Of a DNA stretch of 64,000 bases, positions 7,958-16,896 are shown in pieces. The notes under the pieces are model-generated. The model saw nothing but the letters and a program-made list of their open reading frames with translations, was not told where the DNA came from and made no database searches. The position numbers and the translations under genes are program-made. This DNA is from DASXKD01 sp963806145. Its GTDB lineage: Bacteria > Actinomycetota > Actinomycetes > Streptosporangiales > Streptosporangiaceae. The stretch spans positions 372,001 through 436,000 of the forward strand of contig CAWDXD010000038.1 in assembly GCA_963806145.1 (NCBI GenBank), written 5' to 3'. The number at the start of each line of letters is the position of its first letter. The stretch's first letter is position 1.

Positions 7958-8746
7958 TCACCAGGTGATCCGCAGCGCGCCGGCGAACGCGGCAAGGATG
8001 GCGGGATCGCCGGTCACCTGCAGCCCGTCCGCCGGGCGGCGGTTCCACAGCGTCAGGTAGAGGTCCCGGGCCTGGCCGGTGACGTCGCAGCCGGCCGGGC
8101 CGGTGCCGCGCGAGACGCCGGGCTCGCTCGCGCCGCCCGCGACCAGCCAGTCCGCGCCCGCCGCGCCGTCGGCGGCGTGGATCGCGAGGCTGCCGTCCAG
8201 GCCGGGCCAGCTTCCGCGGCTGATGTTCCTGGCGAGGAAACCCATGATCAGCTCGTCCACCCCGTCGGACGCGAAGGCCGGCTCGAACGCAGAACCGGAT
8301 GCTCGCCCGGCAGCCTGCTCGGCATCCACCCGGTGGATCGCGGTCTCGTGGGCCTGCCGCCGGGCCCAGAAGGCCAGTGGCGAGGGCGCGGCCAGAAAGG
8401 CCCAGCAGTCCAGGTCCGGTGGCGCTTCGGACAGGGCGCGGACCAGCGCGGCATGACCCTCGCGGAACCAGCCGGGCAGCCCGGCATCGCCGGGACCCTG
8501 GCTGAGGACCTCTTCTTCGGACGCGCCACCCGCCGGGCGGGCGACGCGGCCAGCCACGAAACCGGTCGCCCACCGGTGCACGTAGCCCGTGTGCTTGAGC
8601 AGATCCCGCACCGCCCAGCCGGGGCAGGAGGGTACCGCGGCGGCCATCCCGGCCCGCTCCGCGGCGGCGGCGAGCAGTTCTCCCTCACGGCGGAGCGCCG
8701 CGATGTAGCCGGGGACGTCGTAGCCGCCGTACGCGGGTGTGGTCAC
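7958..8746 (-). CDS. TIGR03083/MDMPI-type maleylpyruvate isomerase-like protein
   Basis: The N-terminal half is a DinB-like four-helix mycothiol-dependent metalloenzyme domain: CPGWAVRDLLKHTGYVH, then RRQAHETAIHRVDAEQ with the His residues expected to bind metal. The C-terminal half is the MDMPI C domain, ending in the LTLWNRRPADGLQVTGD block. Such proteins are common in mycothiol-containing actinobacteria and most have no proven substrate. I take GTG 8746 (262 residues, VTTPAYGG) as the start. An ATG at 8830 would add 28 residues but would reach to within 40 bp of the divergent P450 start. No clear ribosome-binding site decides it. Confidence 0.8.
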   Translation of the reverse strand: MTTPAYGGYDVPGYIAALRREGELLAAAAERAGMAAAVPSCPGWAVRDLLKHTGYVHRWATGFVAGRVARPAGGASEEEVLSQGPGDAGLPGWFREGHAALVRALSEAPPDLDCWAFLAAPSPLAFWARRQAHETAIHRVDAEQAAGRASGSAFEPAFASDGVDELIMGFLARNISRGSWPGLDGSLAIHAADGAAGADWLVAGGASEPGVSRGTGPAGCDVTGQARDLYLTLWNRRPADGLQVTGDPAILAAFAGALRITW

Positions 8747-8868
8747 GCGGGCAAGGATGCCACACCCTGCACGGTTCCCCGGAGCGGCGGGCAATGCGAC
8801 GATGGAGCCGGGCGCGACATTTAAGGACATTGCTTTCCGGCGATGCTCCCTGGCGGAAGGTCTGCGGC

Positions 8869-10131
8869 GTGACGGCTCACTATCCCCCGCTTGCGGTCGA
8901 GCACATCGACCTGTCCGACACCGAGTTCTGGGGCTGGCCGATGGCTGACCGGCAGGCGGCGTTCGCGATGCTGCGGTCCCTGGACCATCCGCCGTTCTAC
9001 GCCGAGCCCGAGTTCATCTTCGAGACGGGCCCGGGGTATTACGCGCTGGTCCGGCACGCGGACGTGGTGGCGGCCAGCCGGAACCCCGAGGTGTTCTCCT
9101 CGGGCAAGGGCGCCACCTCGATCGCGGATCTCCCTGTCGAGTTCAACGAGTACTTCGGGTCGATGATCAACATGGATGACCCGAGGCACGCCCGGCTGCG
9201 CCGGATCGTATCGCGCGCCTTCACGCCCAGGATGATCCAGCGGTTCGCCGACGACGTCGCGGGGATCGCCGCCGGGATCGTGGCCGACCTGCGGGCAACG
9301 GGGCCGTGCGACTTCGTGGAGCACGTGGCGGCCCGGCTGCCGCTGACCATCATCTGCCGGCTGATGGGCATTCCGGATGACAGCTACGCCATGGTGCTGC
9401 ATAACAGCAACGTCATCCTGTCCGGCATGGACCCCGACCTGATCAGCGAGGACATGGACGAGGCCGTGGGCCAGATCCTCGCCTCAGGCGCGGAACTCGC
9501 CGACCTGGTGACCAGGCTGGGCCAGGAGCGCGCCGAGAAGCCAGCCGACGACCTGGTTTCCGCCCTGGTGACGGCGAACATCGACGGCGAGCAGCTCACC
9601 ACGGCCGAGCTGGCGTCGTTCTTCATCCTGCTGGTCGTGGCCGGCAACGAGACCACCAGGAACGCGCTGTCCCATGCCCTGGTCCTGCTCACCGACTTTC
9701 CTGAGCAGCGGGAACTGTTGCTCGCCGATGTGAACGGCCGTCTCGAGGGCGCGGTCGAGGAAATTGTGCGTTACGCCTCGCCGGTGATGTTCATGCGCCG
9801 CACGGTGACCCGGGATTACCAGATGAACGGGCACGACTACCGCGAGGGCGACAAGGCCGTGCTCTTCTACTGGTCGGCCAACCAGGACGCGTCCGTGTTC
9901 ACCGAGCCCGCACGGTTCGACATCACCCGCTCCCCGAACCCGCACGTCGGGTTCGGTGCCCCCGGGCCGCACTTCTGCCTGGGTGCTCACCTGGCCCGGC
10001 GGGAGGTCACGGTGATGCTGCGCGAACTACTGACCCGGGTGCCGGACATCCGCGCAGCCGGTCCCCCGGACCGGCTGCTGTCCAGCTTCATCAACGGCAT
10101 CAAGCACGTCCCCTGCGAGTTCGGCGCCTGA
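8869..10131 (+). CDS. cytochrome P450
   Basis: A heme monooxygenase of 420 residues. The I-helix oxygen-binding motif is VAGNETTRN, the K-helix ExxR is EEIVR, and the heme loop FGAPGPHFCLG places the thiolate Cys near residue 370. The N-terminal FWGWPMADRQAAFAMLR and the MINMDDPRHARLRRIVSRAF blocks resemble actinobacterial P450s acting on steroids and terpenoids, but the substrate cannot be told from sequence. The GTG start is preceded by GGAAGG at 8-base spacing. No ferredoxin or reductase gene lies next to it, so electrons must come from elsewhere. Confidence 0.93.
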   Translation: MTAHYPPLAVEHIDLSDTEFWGWPMADRQAAFAMLRSLDHPPFYAEPEFIFETGPGYYALVRHADVVAASRNPEVFSSGKGATSIADLPVEFNEYFGSMINMDDPRHARLRRIVSRAFTPRMIQRFADDVAGIAAGIVADLRATGPCDFVEHVAARLPLTIICRLMGIPDDSYAMVLHNSNVILSGMDPDLISEDMDEAVGQILASGAELADLVTRLGQERAEKPADDLVSALVTANIDGEQLTTAELASFFILLVVAGNETTRNALSHALVLLTDFPEQRELLLADVNGRLEGAVEEIVRYASPVMFMRRTVTRDYQMNGHDYREGDKAVLFYWSANQDASVFTEPARFDITRSPNPHVGFGAPGPHFCLGAHLARREVTVMLRELLTRVPDIRAAGPPDRLLSSFINGIKHVPCEFGA

Positions 10132-10147
10132 ACCGTCACAACCGGCG

Positions 10148-10426
10148 TCACCGCAGGGCGCTGATCCGCCCCGCCAGGGCCATGTCGGCGGCCGTGAGCC
10201 CGCCCTCCGAATGCGTGGACAGGGTCAGCGTGACCCGGTTCCACTGAATGAGGATGTCCGGGTGGTGGCTCGCCGCCTCGGCCAGGTAGGCCACGGCCCC
10301 GGTGTAGAGCATCGCCTCGCGGAAGTCGGCGAGTTCCACGGTGGCCGTGATGCTGTCACCGGACCTGGCCCAGCCACGCAGCGTGCCCAGCGCGGTGGTG
10401 ATCTCTTCTTCGGTCAGCAGTGTCAC
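10148..10426 (-). CDS. 4a-hydroxytetrahydrobiopterin dehydratase (PCD-like)
   Basis: A 92-residue pterin-4a-carbinolamine dehydratase fold. The diagnostic block EAASHHPDILIQWNRVTL and the later THSEGGLTAADMALA match the family, with the paired His of the active site present. It regenerates quinonoid dihydropterin after pterin-dependent hydroxylation. In bacteria lacking such hydroxylases its job may differ (some serve molybdopterin metabolism). It is convergent with the P450 gene, 16 bp apart, with no hydroxylase gene nearby. Confidence 0.9.
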   Translation of the reverse strand: MTLLTEEEITTALGTLRGWARSGDSITATVELADFREAMLYTGAVAYLAEAASHHPDILIQWNRVTLTLSTHSEGGLTAADMALAGRISALR

Positions 10427-10584
10427 CTTCCCGACCTTAGTGGTGCGCCAAGGCAGCCACCATGCCCGGGTGTGCGAGCACGACGCGAGGGTCAGCGGGG
10501 CGCCGGCGCCGGGCTCGGTAGGCTAGGCGGGCCCACGCTGGGCGCCGCGATGGCACCGGCCCGGGCAGGCATGGAGGCGAGGCG

Positions 10585-11712
10585 ATGAGCATGTCGGAGG
10601 ATGCGCCCCGGGCCACGCCGCTGCGCGCGGTCCATGAGAGCCTGGGCGCCACCATGACCGCGTTCGCGGGCTGGCTGATGCCGCTCAGGTACGCCGGCGA
10701 GATCTCCGAGCACAGGTCCGTCCGTAACGCCGCCGGGTTGTTCGACCTGTCCCACATGGGCGAGATCGCGGTGACCGGGCCGCAGGCGCCCGCCGCGCTC
10801 GACTACGCACTGGTCGGCCGCTTGTCCGGGCTGGCACCTGGCCGCGCCAGGTACACGATGATCTGCGCACCGGACGGCGGCGTCCTCGATGACCTGATCG
10901 TGTACCGGCTGGCGGACGAGGAATACCTGGTCGTCGCGAACGCCGCCAACACCGCCACGGTGGCCGCGGCGCTCGAAGATCGCGCCGCCGGGCACGACGC
11001 GCAGGTGCGTGACCAGACCGCCGAATACGCGCTGATCGCCATCCAGGGGCCGCATGCCGCCGCGATCCTGGCGCCGCTGACCGACATCAGCCTGGACGGC
11101 GTGAAGTACTACTCCGGGTACCGGTGCACCGTCGCCGGGCAGCCCGTCCTGCTTGCCCGCACCGGCTACACCGGCGAGGACGGTTTCGAGCTGTTCACCT
11201 CATCCGAAGGCGCGGAGGCCCTGTGGCGTGCCCTGGCCGCGGCGGGTGCCGGTGACGGCCTCGTGCCGGCCGGGCTGGCCGCCCGCGATACGCTCCGGCT
11301 GGAGGCCGGAATGCCGCTTTACGGCAACGAGCTGAGCGCCGAGGTGACACCATTCGACGCGGGCCTGGGGCGGGTGGTCGTGTTCGACAAGCCTGGTGAC
11401 TTCGTGGGCCGCGCCGCGCTGGCCGAGCGGGCGCAGGCCCCGCCGCGCCGGGTGCTGGCCGGGCTGATCGCGGGCTCGCGCCGTGTTCCGCGGCATGGGT
11501 ACTCCGTGACCTGGGACGGCGTATCCCGCGGAACGGTCACCAGCGGCGCGCCCTCACCCACGCTGGCCGTGCCGATCGCCATGGCGTACCTGGACCCCGA
11601 GACCGCCGGGGAGGCCCGGGACGACACCGGGGGACGGCTCGCCGTGGACGTCCGGGGCACGCCCGAGCCGGCCCGGATCACCGACCTGCCGTTCTACCGC
11701 CGGCCACGCTGA
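10585..11712 (+). CDS. gcvT: glycine cleavage system aminomethyltransferase (T protein)
   Basis: Transfers the methylene group from lipoyl-bound aminomethyl to tetrahydrofolate, releasing ammonia. The 375-residue length is normal. Visible blocks include GWLMPLRYAGEISEHRSVRNAAGLFDLSHMGE, LLARTGYTGEDGFELF and the RDTLRLEAGMPLYGNEL motif. The next gene is gcvH, 52 bp on. gcvP is not in the window. I looked for a glycine riboswitch in the 150 bp upstream and saw none. An AT-poor TAGGCT is the only -10-like element noticed. Confidence 0.96.
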   Translation: MSMSEDAPRATPLRAVHESLGATMTAFAGWLMPLRYAGEISEHRSVRNAAGLFDLSHMGEIAVTGPQAPAALDYALVGRLSGLAPGRARYTMICAPDGGVLDDLIVYRLADEEYLVVANAANTATVAAALEDRAAGHDAQVRDQTAEYALIAIQGPHAAAILAPLTDISLDGVKYYSGYRCTVAGQPVLLARTGYTGEDGFELFTSSEGAEALWRALAAAGAGDGLVPAGLAARDTLRLEAGMPLYGNELSAEVTPFDAGLGRVVVFDKPGDFVGRAALAERAQAPPRRVLAGLIAGSRRVPRHGYSVTWDGVSRGTVTSGAPSPTLAVPIAMAYLDPETAGEARDDTGGRLAVDVRGTPEPARITDLPFYRRPR

Positions 11713-11764
11713 CCACCGGCCAGCTGGCCCTGCCCGGTACCACCGACCTCAGGAGAAGGCGACC

Positions 11765-12151
11765 ATGAGCACCCCCGACGAACTGCGCTACACCGCGGAG
11801 CACGAGTGGGTCGCGATCAGCGGCTCCGTGGCTTCCGTCGGCATCACCGATTACGCCCAGCAGGCTCTCGGCGATGTCGTCTACGTCTCGGTTCCCGCTC
11901 CGGGTACCCGGGTGACGGCCGGCGAGCCGTGCGGGGAGGTCGAGTCGACCAAGTCGGTGAGCGACATCTTCTCCCCCCTCGACGGCGAGGTCAGCGAGGT
12001 GAACGGCGATCTGGAGGACGACCCGGCGCTGGTCAACTCCGATCCGTACGGGGCGGGCTGGCTGATGCGGATCCAGCTGGATGACCCCGGCAACGACTCC
12101 GGCCTGCTGACCGCCGACGAGTACGCAAACCTGACCAAAGAGGCCGAGTAG
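11765..12151 (+). CDS. gcvH: glycine cleavage system H protein
   Basis: The lipoylated shuttle protein of the glycine cleavage complex, 128 residues. The lipoyl-lysine site is in EVESTKSVSDIFSP, with Lys in the conserved ESTKS turn. The start MSTPDELRYTAEHEWV and the GDVVYVSVP strand are typical. The ATG follows AGGAGAAGG at good spacing. It is cotranscribed with gcvT, and a strong hairpin follows its stop. Confidence 0.97.
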   Translation: MSTPDELRYTAEHEWVAISGSVASVGITDYAQQALGDVVYVSVPAPGTRVTAGEPCGEVESTKSVSDIFSPLDGEVSEVNGDLEDDPALVNSDPYGAGWLMRIQLDDPGNDSGLLTADEYANLTKEAE

Positions 12152-12165
12152 GCCCGCTGGAGACG

Positions 12166-12189
12166 GCGGCCGGGCTGCTGCCCGGCCGC
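12166..12189. terminator. bidirectional terminator between gcvH and the DUF3618 gene
   Basis: A perfect 10-bp stem GCGGCCGGGC/GCCCGGCCGC with a TGCT loop lies between two convergent genes. There is no T-run, as is common for actinobacterial terminators. Confidence 0.7.
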
Positions 12190-12202
12190 GCGGGAGGCGC
12201 TG

Positions 12203-12472
12203 CTAGCGGCTGCGGAGGCGCCAGATCACCAGGGCCACCGTGACCGCGGTCAGGGCCGCCGCGCCGATCTGGACCTCGGGCCGGGACACCAGGCCCATGA
12301 CCCGCGACTTGGCGCGCTTGGTGACGCTGGCCGGGCTGACCCGCTCGGCGAGTGTGTCGATGGTCCGTGCGAGGTTCGCCCTCGTCTGCTCGATCTCCTT
12401 GACCAGGATGTCCGGGTCCTGCAGCGCGACCTCACCGTTCGCCTCTGCCACCTCACCGTTCGCTTCCGCCAT
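12203..12472 (-). CDS. DUF3618 membrane-anchored protein
   Basis: An 89-residue protein with the DUF3618 core (ILVKEIEQTRANLARTIDTLAERVSP, then a KSRVMG basic patch) and a single C-terminal membrane segment (VQIGAAALTAVTVALVIW) ending RLRSR. Function unknown; the family is widespread in actinobacteria. The N-terminus carries a perfect peptide repeat EANGEVA-EANGEVA. ATG 12472 is chosen because GAAGGG sits 8 bases upstream. The ATG nine bases earlier (12481) would touch that site. Confidence 0.85.
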   Translation of the reverse strand: MAEANGEVAEANGEVALQDPDILVKEIEQTRANLARTIDTLAERVSPASVTKRAKSRVMGLVSRPEVQIGAAALTAVTVALVIWRLRSR

Positions 12473-12540
12473 TGCAAGCATCCCTTCGTCACATCAGCCA
12501 GGTGCCCAGTCTTCCAGGCGGGCCGACGTTACGCACGGCG

Positions 12541-12626
12541 GCCCGCGGTCAAGGGCATCCCCTTGACCGCGGGCCGGCGTGAAATGTCCTGGCTGTGCCC
12601 GGCGTCAGCCGCCGGGCACAGCCAGG
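12541..12626 (-). terminator. two tandem long hairpins after the secreted phosphatase gene
   Basis: Downstream of the minus-strand gene ending at 12635 are a perfect 16-bp stem (12588-12603 with 12611-12626, 7-base loop) and then a perfect 15-bp stem (12541-12555 with 12560-12574, loop CATC). They most likely end transcription of that gene and insulate the DUF3618 promoter. The stems are unusually long and mismatch-free. Confidence 0.75.
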
Positions 12627-12634
12627 TCGACGGC

Positions 12635-15109
12635 TCAGTGCCCCGGGAGGCGCTCCGCGAAGCTGATTAGCGCGTTGCAGGCCGCAGTCAGGCCGACGGC
12701 GTTGTGTACCGGCGCATTCTGGAAGGCCGCGCCCTCGAGATCATTCTTGATCACGCCCGCCACCTTGTCCCTGGCGATGTCGAGCCCGGCGAGCACCCGG
12801 TTGGTCGCCAGGTACTGCTTGTCGCCGGGGCTGTTGCTCTCGATCGCCTTCGTCGAGGCCTGCAGCGTGGCCGTGCCGAACTCGCCAACGCTGGAGTTGA
12901 GCTGCTTGTAGCAGTCACCCAGCGCGTTGACGCCCCGCCCGGACAGCGCGGCGTTCGGCCGGGAAAGGATCTGGGTGATCACCCGCCCGTCGTGCTGGTA
13001 GTCGTCACGCAGGCCCAATAGGTACATCATGGTGGGCCGGATATCGGTTTCGTCGGCCCACGTCCCCGTGGTGCCGCTATCAGGGACCGTGATCTGGCCG
13101 CTGTCCGGCCCCGCCGAGTTCGGCCCCGCATTGGCGGCGGAACCGTCCAGGCCCAGGTTCTTGACCCCCGGGCCGGCGATGCCGAAGTAGTTGGTGTCGA
13201 TCTCAGCGGCATAGTCACCGTGGTTGTAGGCGAAGCCGGAGTTCTGGCTGACACACGGCGTCGTGCAGTTCGCCGCCCCGGTACTCAGGAAGTAGTCCGG
13301 CCTCGCGAACATCGTGAACGTCGGCGTCCTGGCCGGGTCGGCGTTCACCATGTGCAGGATCGCCATTTCGGTCGGGTCAGCGAGGTAGTTGGTTATCGGC
13401 TGGGTCGTGCCCGTGTACGGGTTCGCCGCGGTGAGCCCGCCGGTGTCGCGTTCCAGTGTCCGGACCGAGGCGTCGCTCGGCCCTGGGTTCCCGGGGACGT
13501 AGAACCCCGGTGCCGAGTCGCTCACCACCGAGAACGGGGTGGTGTTGTTCTTCTCCGTCGCCAGCAGCCCGGTCAGGTTGCCGGACAGTTCCCCGAAGGA
13601 GAGCGTGCCGTCGGGCTGCGCGGGGTAGGTGCAGGGCACGTCCGGAGTCACGGTGTCGCCGCTGACGGTCGCGCCGTCGCAGTTGGACGGCGTGGGCTGG
13701 ATCGCACGGCCCACGTTCGCGCCCGCCTCGTGGTCGCCCTCGTCCGAGCTGAGGATGAACAGCGTGTTCTGCGAGGTGATCCCGTCCGCGGCCAGGCGCT
13801 GGAAGAACGTCCCGAACGCCTGGTTGTAGTACTGCGCCTGGGCGACGTAGCAGGCGGTGCCGGAGCCGAGCGCGGCTGGCGCGCCGTTACACGGGCCGCC
13901 GGTACCTGACAGTGCCGGTATGTGCTCGTTCCCGTGGAGGTCAGCCATGTAGCCCGAGGTGACCGGCACGCCGGATTCCTGCATGTCGGCCAGGTAGGCC
14001 AGCGTCTGGGACGGGTTGATGTTGCTGAAGCCGGGGAAGCCCGGCTGGTTGTTGAGGAACGCGCCGTTGATCTGGTTGCCGTTGAGGTCGACCAGGTTGC
14101 CGGCGGCGTTGGTGACCTGGAACCCGTTGTGCATCACGTTCGGCGTGCCCGCCCCGATCTGGGGAGCGACGTACCGGTGCCCGAACAGCCCCTGGAACCC
14201 GTTGTAGCCACCGGGCTCGTCGGGGAGCAGGTCGGCAGAGGCCGTGGGGCTCGGCGAGGTCTGGCCGAACTTGATGCCCTGGGCGTCCGCGCAGACCACG
14301 TTGCCCTGCGCGCAGTGCACCGCGACACCGATGTAGTCCGCCGTCTCGGCGTCCTTGAACGAGTCCGGGTCCTGGGCGAGCTGCTGCGCCTCGGGCGAAT
14401 TGGCCCCGAACACCTTGGGGATGTCCACCGCGGTGTTCTCCAGCTCCACGTTCGCCGTCCCGATGTAACCGGCGTCGCACCCCGCGCGGGTGTAGGGCGC
14501 CCACGGGGCCGGGGTGATCGTGTCCGGTGCCGGGGGCGGGGACGTGGTGGCGGGCGGGGTCGGCGAGTAGACCATGGACGGGTTCGTGTCGTGCCCGGTG
14601 GTCGGCGGGTTGGCGGTGTCGAAGACCGGATCGGTCCAGTACGCGAAGGAACTCGCCGGGTCGGTGGTGCCGTCGGGGTTGAAGGTCCGGTAGGCGTTAT
14701 TCATCCCCGGCATCCCCTGCCGGTCTCCGTACAGCCCGGTCAGGGAGGTCAGGATGTCGATGGCCGTGTGCGCGATCAGCGGTGTGTGGCTGTTCGACAG
14801 GAACGTGCCGTTGTTCTCGAAGAAGTTCAGCAGGTTCGGCATCATCTCCAGGTCGGACGGCACGTTCGGGTTGTCACGGAAGAAGTGGACGTTGTCGAAC
14901 GTGAGCTGGACGACGTGCTTGATGCCGTTGCCGAGCTGGCAGCCGTTGGTCGCTATCACGCGGACGGCCGGATGGGCCGCTGGCGCCGTCGTCGCTGCGA
15001 GCCCGGGTGTGGCCGACCCCGCCAGGGCGAAACCGCCCAAGAGTGCAGCGCACCCGCTAATGGCGACGGCCTTGCCGGTAATCCATCGCCTGCGCTTGTG
15101 CTGTGGCAT
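12635..15109 (-). CDS. secreted alkaline-phosphatase/sulfatase-superfamily protein
   Basis: An 824-residue exported protein. The N-terminus has a KRRR charge cluster, a hydrophobic stretch (AVAISGCAALLGGFALAGSA) and an Ala-rich cleavage zone, i.e. a signal peptide. The mature part shows alkaline-phosphatase-fold features: QLTFDNVHFF and HTPLIAHTAIDILTSLTGLYGDR near the N-terminus, LFILSSDEGDHEAG in the middle and NHGDYAAEIDTNYFGIAGPG later, supplying Asp/His metal ligands. The substrate is unknown. ATG 15109 is preferred over 15127 because GGAGGA sits 6 bases before it. It is monocistronic, followed by two long hairpins. Confidence 0.8.
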   Translation of the reverse strand: MPQHKRRRWITGKAVAISGCAALLGGFALAGSATPGLAATTAPAAHPAVRVIATNGCQLGNGIKHVVQLTFDNVHFFRDNPNVPSDLEMMPNLLNFFENNGTFLSNSHTPLIAHTAIDILTSLTGLYGDRQGMPGMNNAYRTFNPDGTTDPASSFAYWTDPVFDTANPPTTGHDTNPSMVYSPTPPATTSPPPAPDTITPAPWAPYTRAGCDAGYIGTANVELENTAVDIPKVFGANSPEAQQLAQDPDSFKDAETADYIGVAVHCAQGNVVCADAQGIKFGQTSPSPTASADLLPDEPGGYNGFQGLFGHRYVAPQIGAGTPNVMHNGFQVTNAAGNLVDLNGNQINGAFLNNQPGFPGFSNINPSQTLAYLADMQESGVPVTSGYMADLHGNEHIPALSGTGGPCNGAPAALGSGTACYVAQAQYYNQAFGTFFQRLAADGITSQNTLFILSSDEGDHEAGANVGRAIQPTPSNCDGATVSGDTVTPDVPCTYPAQPDGTLSFGELSGNLTGLLATEKNNTTPFSVVSDSAPGFYVPGNPGPSDASVRTLERDTGGLTAANPYTGTTQPITNYLADPTEMAILHMVNADPARTPTFTMFARPDYFLSTGAANCTTPCVSQNSGFAYNHGDYAAEIDTNYFGIAGPGVKNLGLDGSAANAGPNSAGPDSGQITVPDSGTTGTWADETDIRPTMMYLLGLRDDYQHDGRVITQILSRPNAALSGRGVNALGDCYKQLNSSVGEFGTATLQASTKAIESNSPGDKQYLATNRVLAGLDIARDKVAGVIKNDLEGAAFQNAPVHNAVGLTAACNALISFAERLPGH

Positions 15110-15452
15110 GAATTCCTCCTCATCCAATCGTCCGCCCAGCGCCGGGCGGACGACCCTGCCGGTGACCCTAGGGCGGCCCTGCTAACCCCTGGCGACGGGG
15201 GAAAGACCGCCAGGCCAACACTGCGCGTGCCATGGCGAACGCGCCCGCCATCGCCGGGGGCACACCATCCACAACCTTTGCTCACATTCGGGTCCGCGGC
15301 TAGGGCCCCGCCGCGGGTGGCCGGCCTTCCGGCCGTGCGGTTCGCGGGGTTTGCCGCCCGCCTCCGGGGCATTTGGCCCTATGGTGACGCGCACGGCGCT
15401 GCCGCCGGGAAAGCGCGGTGCCGCCGCAGGGGCGGCAACTCAGGGAGCGGCC
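15110..15452. other. intergenic region between divergent genes, no gene seen
   Basis: These 343 bp separate the minus-strand secreted phosphatase gene from the plus-strand membrane protein gene and should hold both promoters. I see no convincing -35/-10 pair, RNA gene or repeat. Confidence 0.4.
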
Positions 15453-16058
15453 ATGGACAGTCAGGCAGGCCAGCCGCCCATCATCGCCGACATGGGCACC
15501 GGGCGGTCGCGGGTACGGCCCGGGCGCATCTGGTACCTGGTCCCCGTCCTGCTGATCCTCGGCGGGATTGCCTGGGTGGTGTTCGGCTTCGTCTCGCTCA
15601 GCAGCAAGGTCGACTCGTTCGCCCGTGTGCCGTTGCCCGCCGGTGGCGCGGTCACGCTGAACCACAGCGGCGGGTACGTGGTCTACTACGAGGGCGCCGG
15701 GGCGAATTCCGGGCAGATTCCGGGCTTGCACGTGCGGATCGCGCCGGCCGGGCCCCCGGCTGCCGTGGGCGGCCTGCGGACCTACGGAAGCTCGGTGAAC
15801 TACACGATCGGCACTCACCAGGGCCGCGCGGTGCTGACCCTCCAGGTCGTGCATCCCGGCAAGTTCCTGGTCGAGCCGGCCGGCGCGAGCGCGGTGGCCA
15901 GTGGCAGCGATCTCGCGTTCGGCCCGAGCATCGGGGGCAGCGTCGTGGGCATCGTGCTGCCCACGATCGGCCTCATCTTCCTCGGCATCGCCAGCGGGAT
16001 CATCCTGTTCATCATCCGCCTCACCCGCACCAGGCGCGCCCGGGCGCAGGACTACTAG
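15453..16058 (+). CDS. two-TM membrane protein with external domain, function unknown
   Basis: A 201-residue protein with a hydrophobic segment near residues 30-52 (YLVPVLLILGGIAWVVFGFV), a ~95-residue domain likely outside the membrane (starting SSKVDSFARVPLPAGG), a second long hydrophobic segment near the C-terminus (GSVVGIVLPTIGLIFLGI onward) and a basic tail. ATG 15453 is chosen because AGGGAG lies 6 bases upstream; the frame is open further 5' without a better signal. I do not recognise a named family. Divergent from the secreted phosphatase gene. Confidence 0.75.
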   Translation: MDSQAGQPPIIADMGTGRSRVRPGRIWYLVPVLLILGGIAWVVFGFVSLSSKVDSFARVPLPAGGAVTLNHSGGYVVYYEGAGANSGQIPGLHVRIAPAGPPAAVGGLRTYGSSVNYTIGTHQGRAVLTLQVVHPGKFLVEPAGASAVASGSDLAFGPSIGGSVVGIVLPTIGLIFLGIASGIILFIIRLTRTRRARAQDY

Positions 16059-16124
16059 CCGCGCGCGGATCGCCCTGGAACCGGCCGCGCTCTTCAGCGG
16101 AGAGGGGCCCATAGGATCGGGTGC

Positions 16125-16808
16125 GTGGCGGTCAGGACGGTCATCTTCGACTGGGGCGGGACGCTCACCCCGTGGCACATCGTCGATCACGAAGCGCTCT
16201 GGCTCGGGGTCTGCGAACGGCACTACCCGCAGGCCGAGGCGGCGGAGGTGGCCCGCGCGATCTACCAGGCCGAACTGGCCGCGTGGCAGGGCATCGAGCG
16301 CTCACAGCGGAGTGCGACGCTCGCGCACGTTTTCGAGCGCGCCGGGGTGACCGTGCCCGAGAGCCTGCTCACCAGCTACTTCCAGGCCTGGGAGCCGCAC
16401 ACGTTCACCGGCCCGGACGTGCCCCCGCTGTTCCGCGGGCTGCGGCGCCAGGGCATCAGGATTGGGGTGCTGTCCAACACGCTGTGGCCCCGGTCCATGC
16501 ACGACGGGTGTTTCGTCCGGGACCAGGTGCTCGACCTGATCGACGGCACCGTGTACTCCAGCGAGCTGCCCTGGGCCAAGCCGCATCCCGAGGCGTTCCG
16601 TGCCGCGATGGCCGCCGTGGGCGAAGACGACCCGGCCGCCTGCGTGTTCGTCGGCGACCGGCCGTTCGACGACGTGCACGGTGCCAAGGGCATCGGCATG
16701 CGGGCGGTGCTCATCGAGAACAGCACTGTGCCGCCGTTCGAGGCCGCGGTGCCCGACGCCACCATCACCCGGCTTTCGGAGCTGCCCCGCTACCTGGACC
16801 GCTGGTAA
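16125..16808 (+). CDS. HAD-superfamily hydrolase
   Basis: A 227-residue phosphatase-type HAD protein. Motif I is VIFDWGGTLT, where the second Asp is replaced by Gly as in a subset of the family. Motif II is IGVLSNTLW, motif III the Lys in SELPWAKPHPEAF, and motif IV CVFVGDRPFDDVHGAKGIGM. The cap is helical. The start is GTG 16125. Substrate unknown. The stop codon lies within a short tandem repeat that leads into the next gene. Confidence 0.85.
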   Translation: MAVRTVIFDWGGTLTPWHIVDHEALWLGVCERHYPQAEAAEVARAIYQAELAAWQGIERSQRSATLAHVFERAGVTVPESLLTSYFQAWEPHTFTGPDVPPLFRGLRRQGIRIGVLSNTLWPRSMHDGCFVRDQVLDLIDGTVYSSELPWAKPHPEAFRAAMAAVGEDDPAACVFVGDRPFDDVHGAKGIGMRAVLIENSTVPPFEAAVPDATITRLSELPRYLDRW

Positions 16809-16864
16809 CCGGCGCGCTTCCGGCTTCAGGTAACCGGCCGCGCCCGGCTTCAGGTAACCGGCGC
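16804..16864 (+). repeat. 24-25 bp tandem repeat, about 2.5 copies
   Basis: Units beginning GGTAACCGGC start at 16804, 16829 and 16853. The first two run to GGCTTCA and differ by a few bases; the third is cut after about 12 bases. The first unit contains the stop codon of the HAD gene. No function is evident. Confidence 0.7.
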
Positions 16865-16896
16865 ATGCCGCGCGCGGCTGTGCCTGCCGTGGCAGG

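Noticed and set aside
10430..10584. Possible glycine riboswitch before gcvT
   Set aside because: I could not find the conserved core or a tandem aptamer pattern; the region is short and GC-rich.
13922..16114. 730-residue plus-strand ORF
   Set aside because: Mostly antisense to the secreted phosphatase gene and then out of frame over the membrane protein gene.
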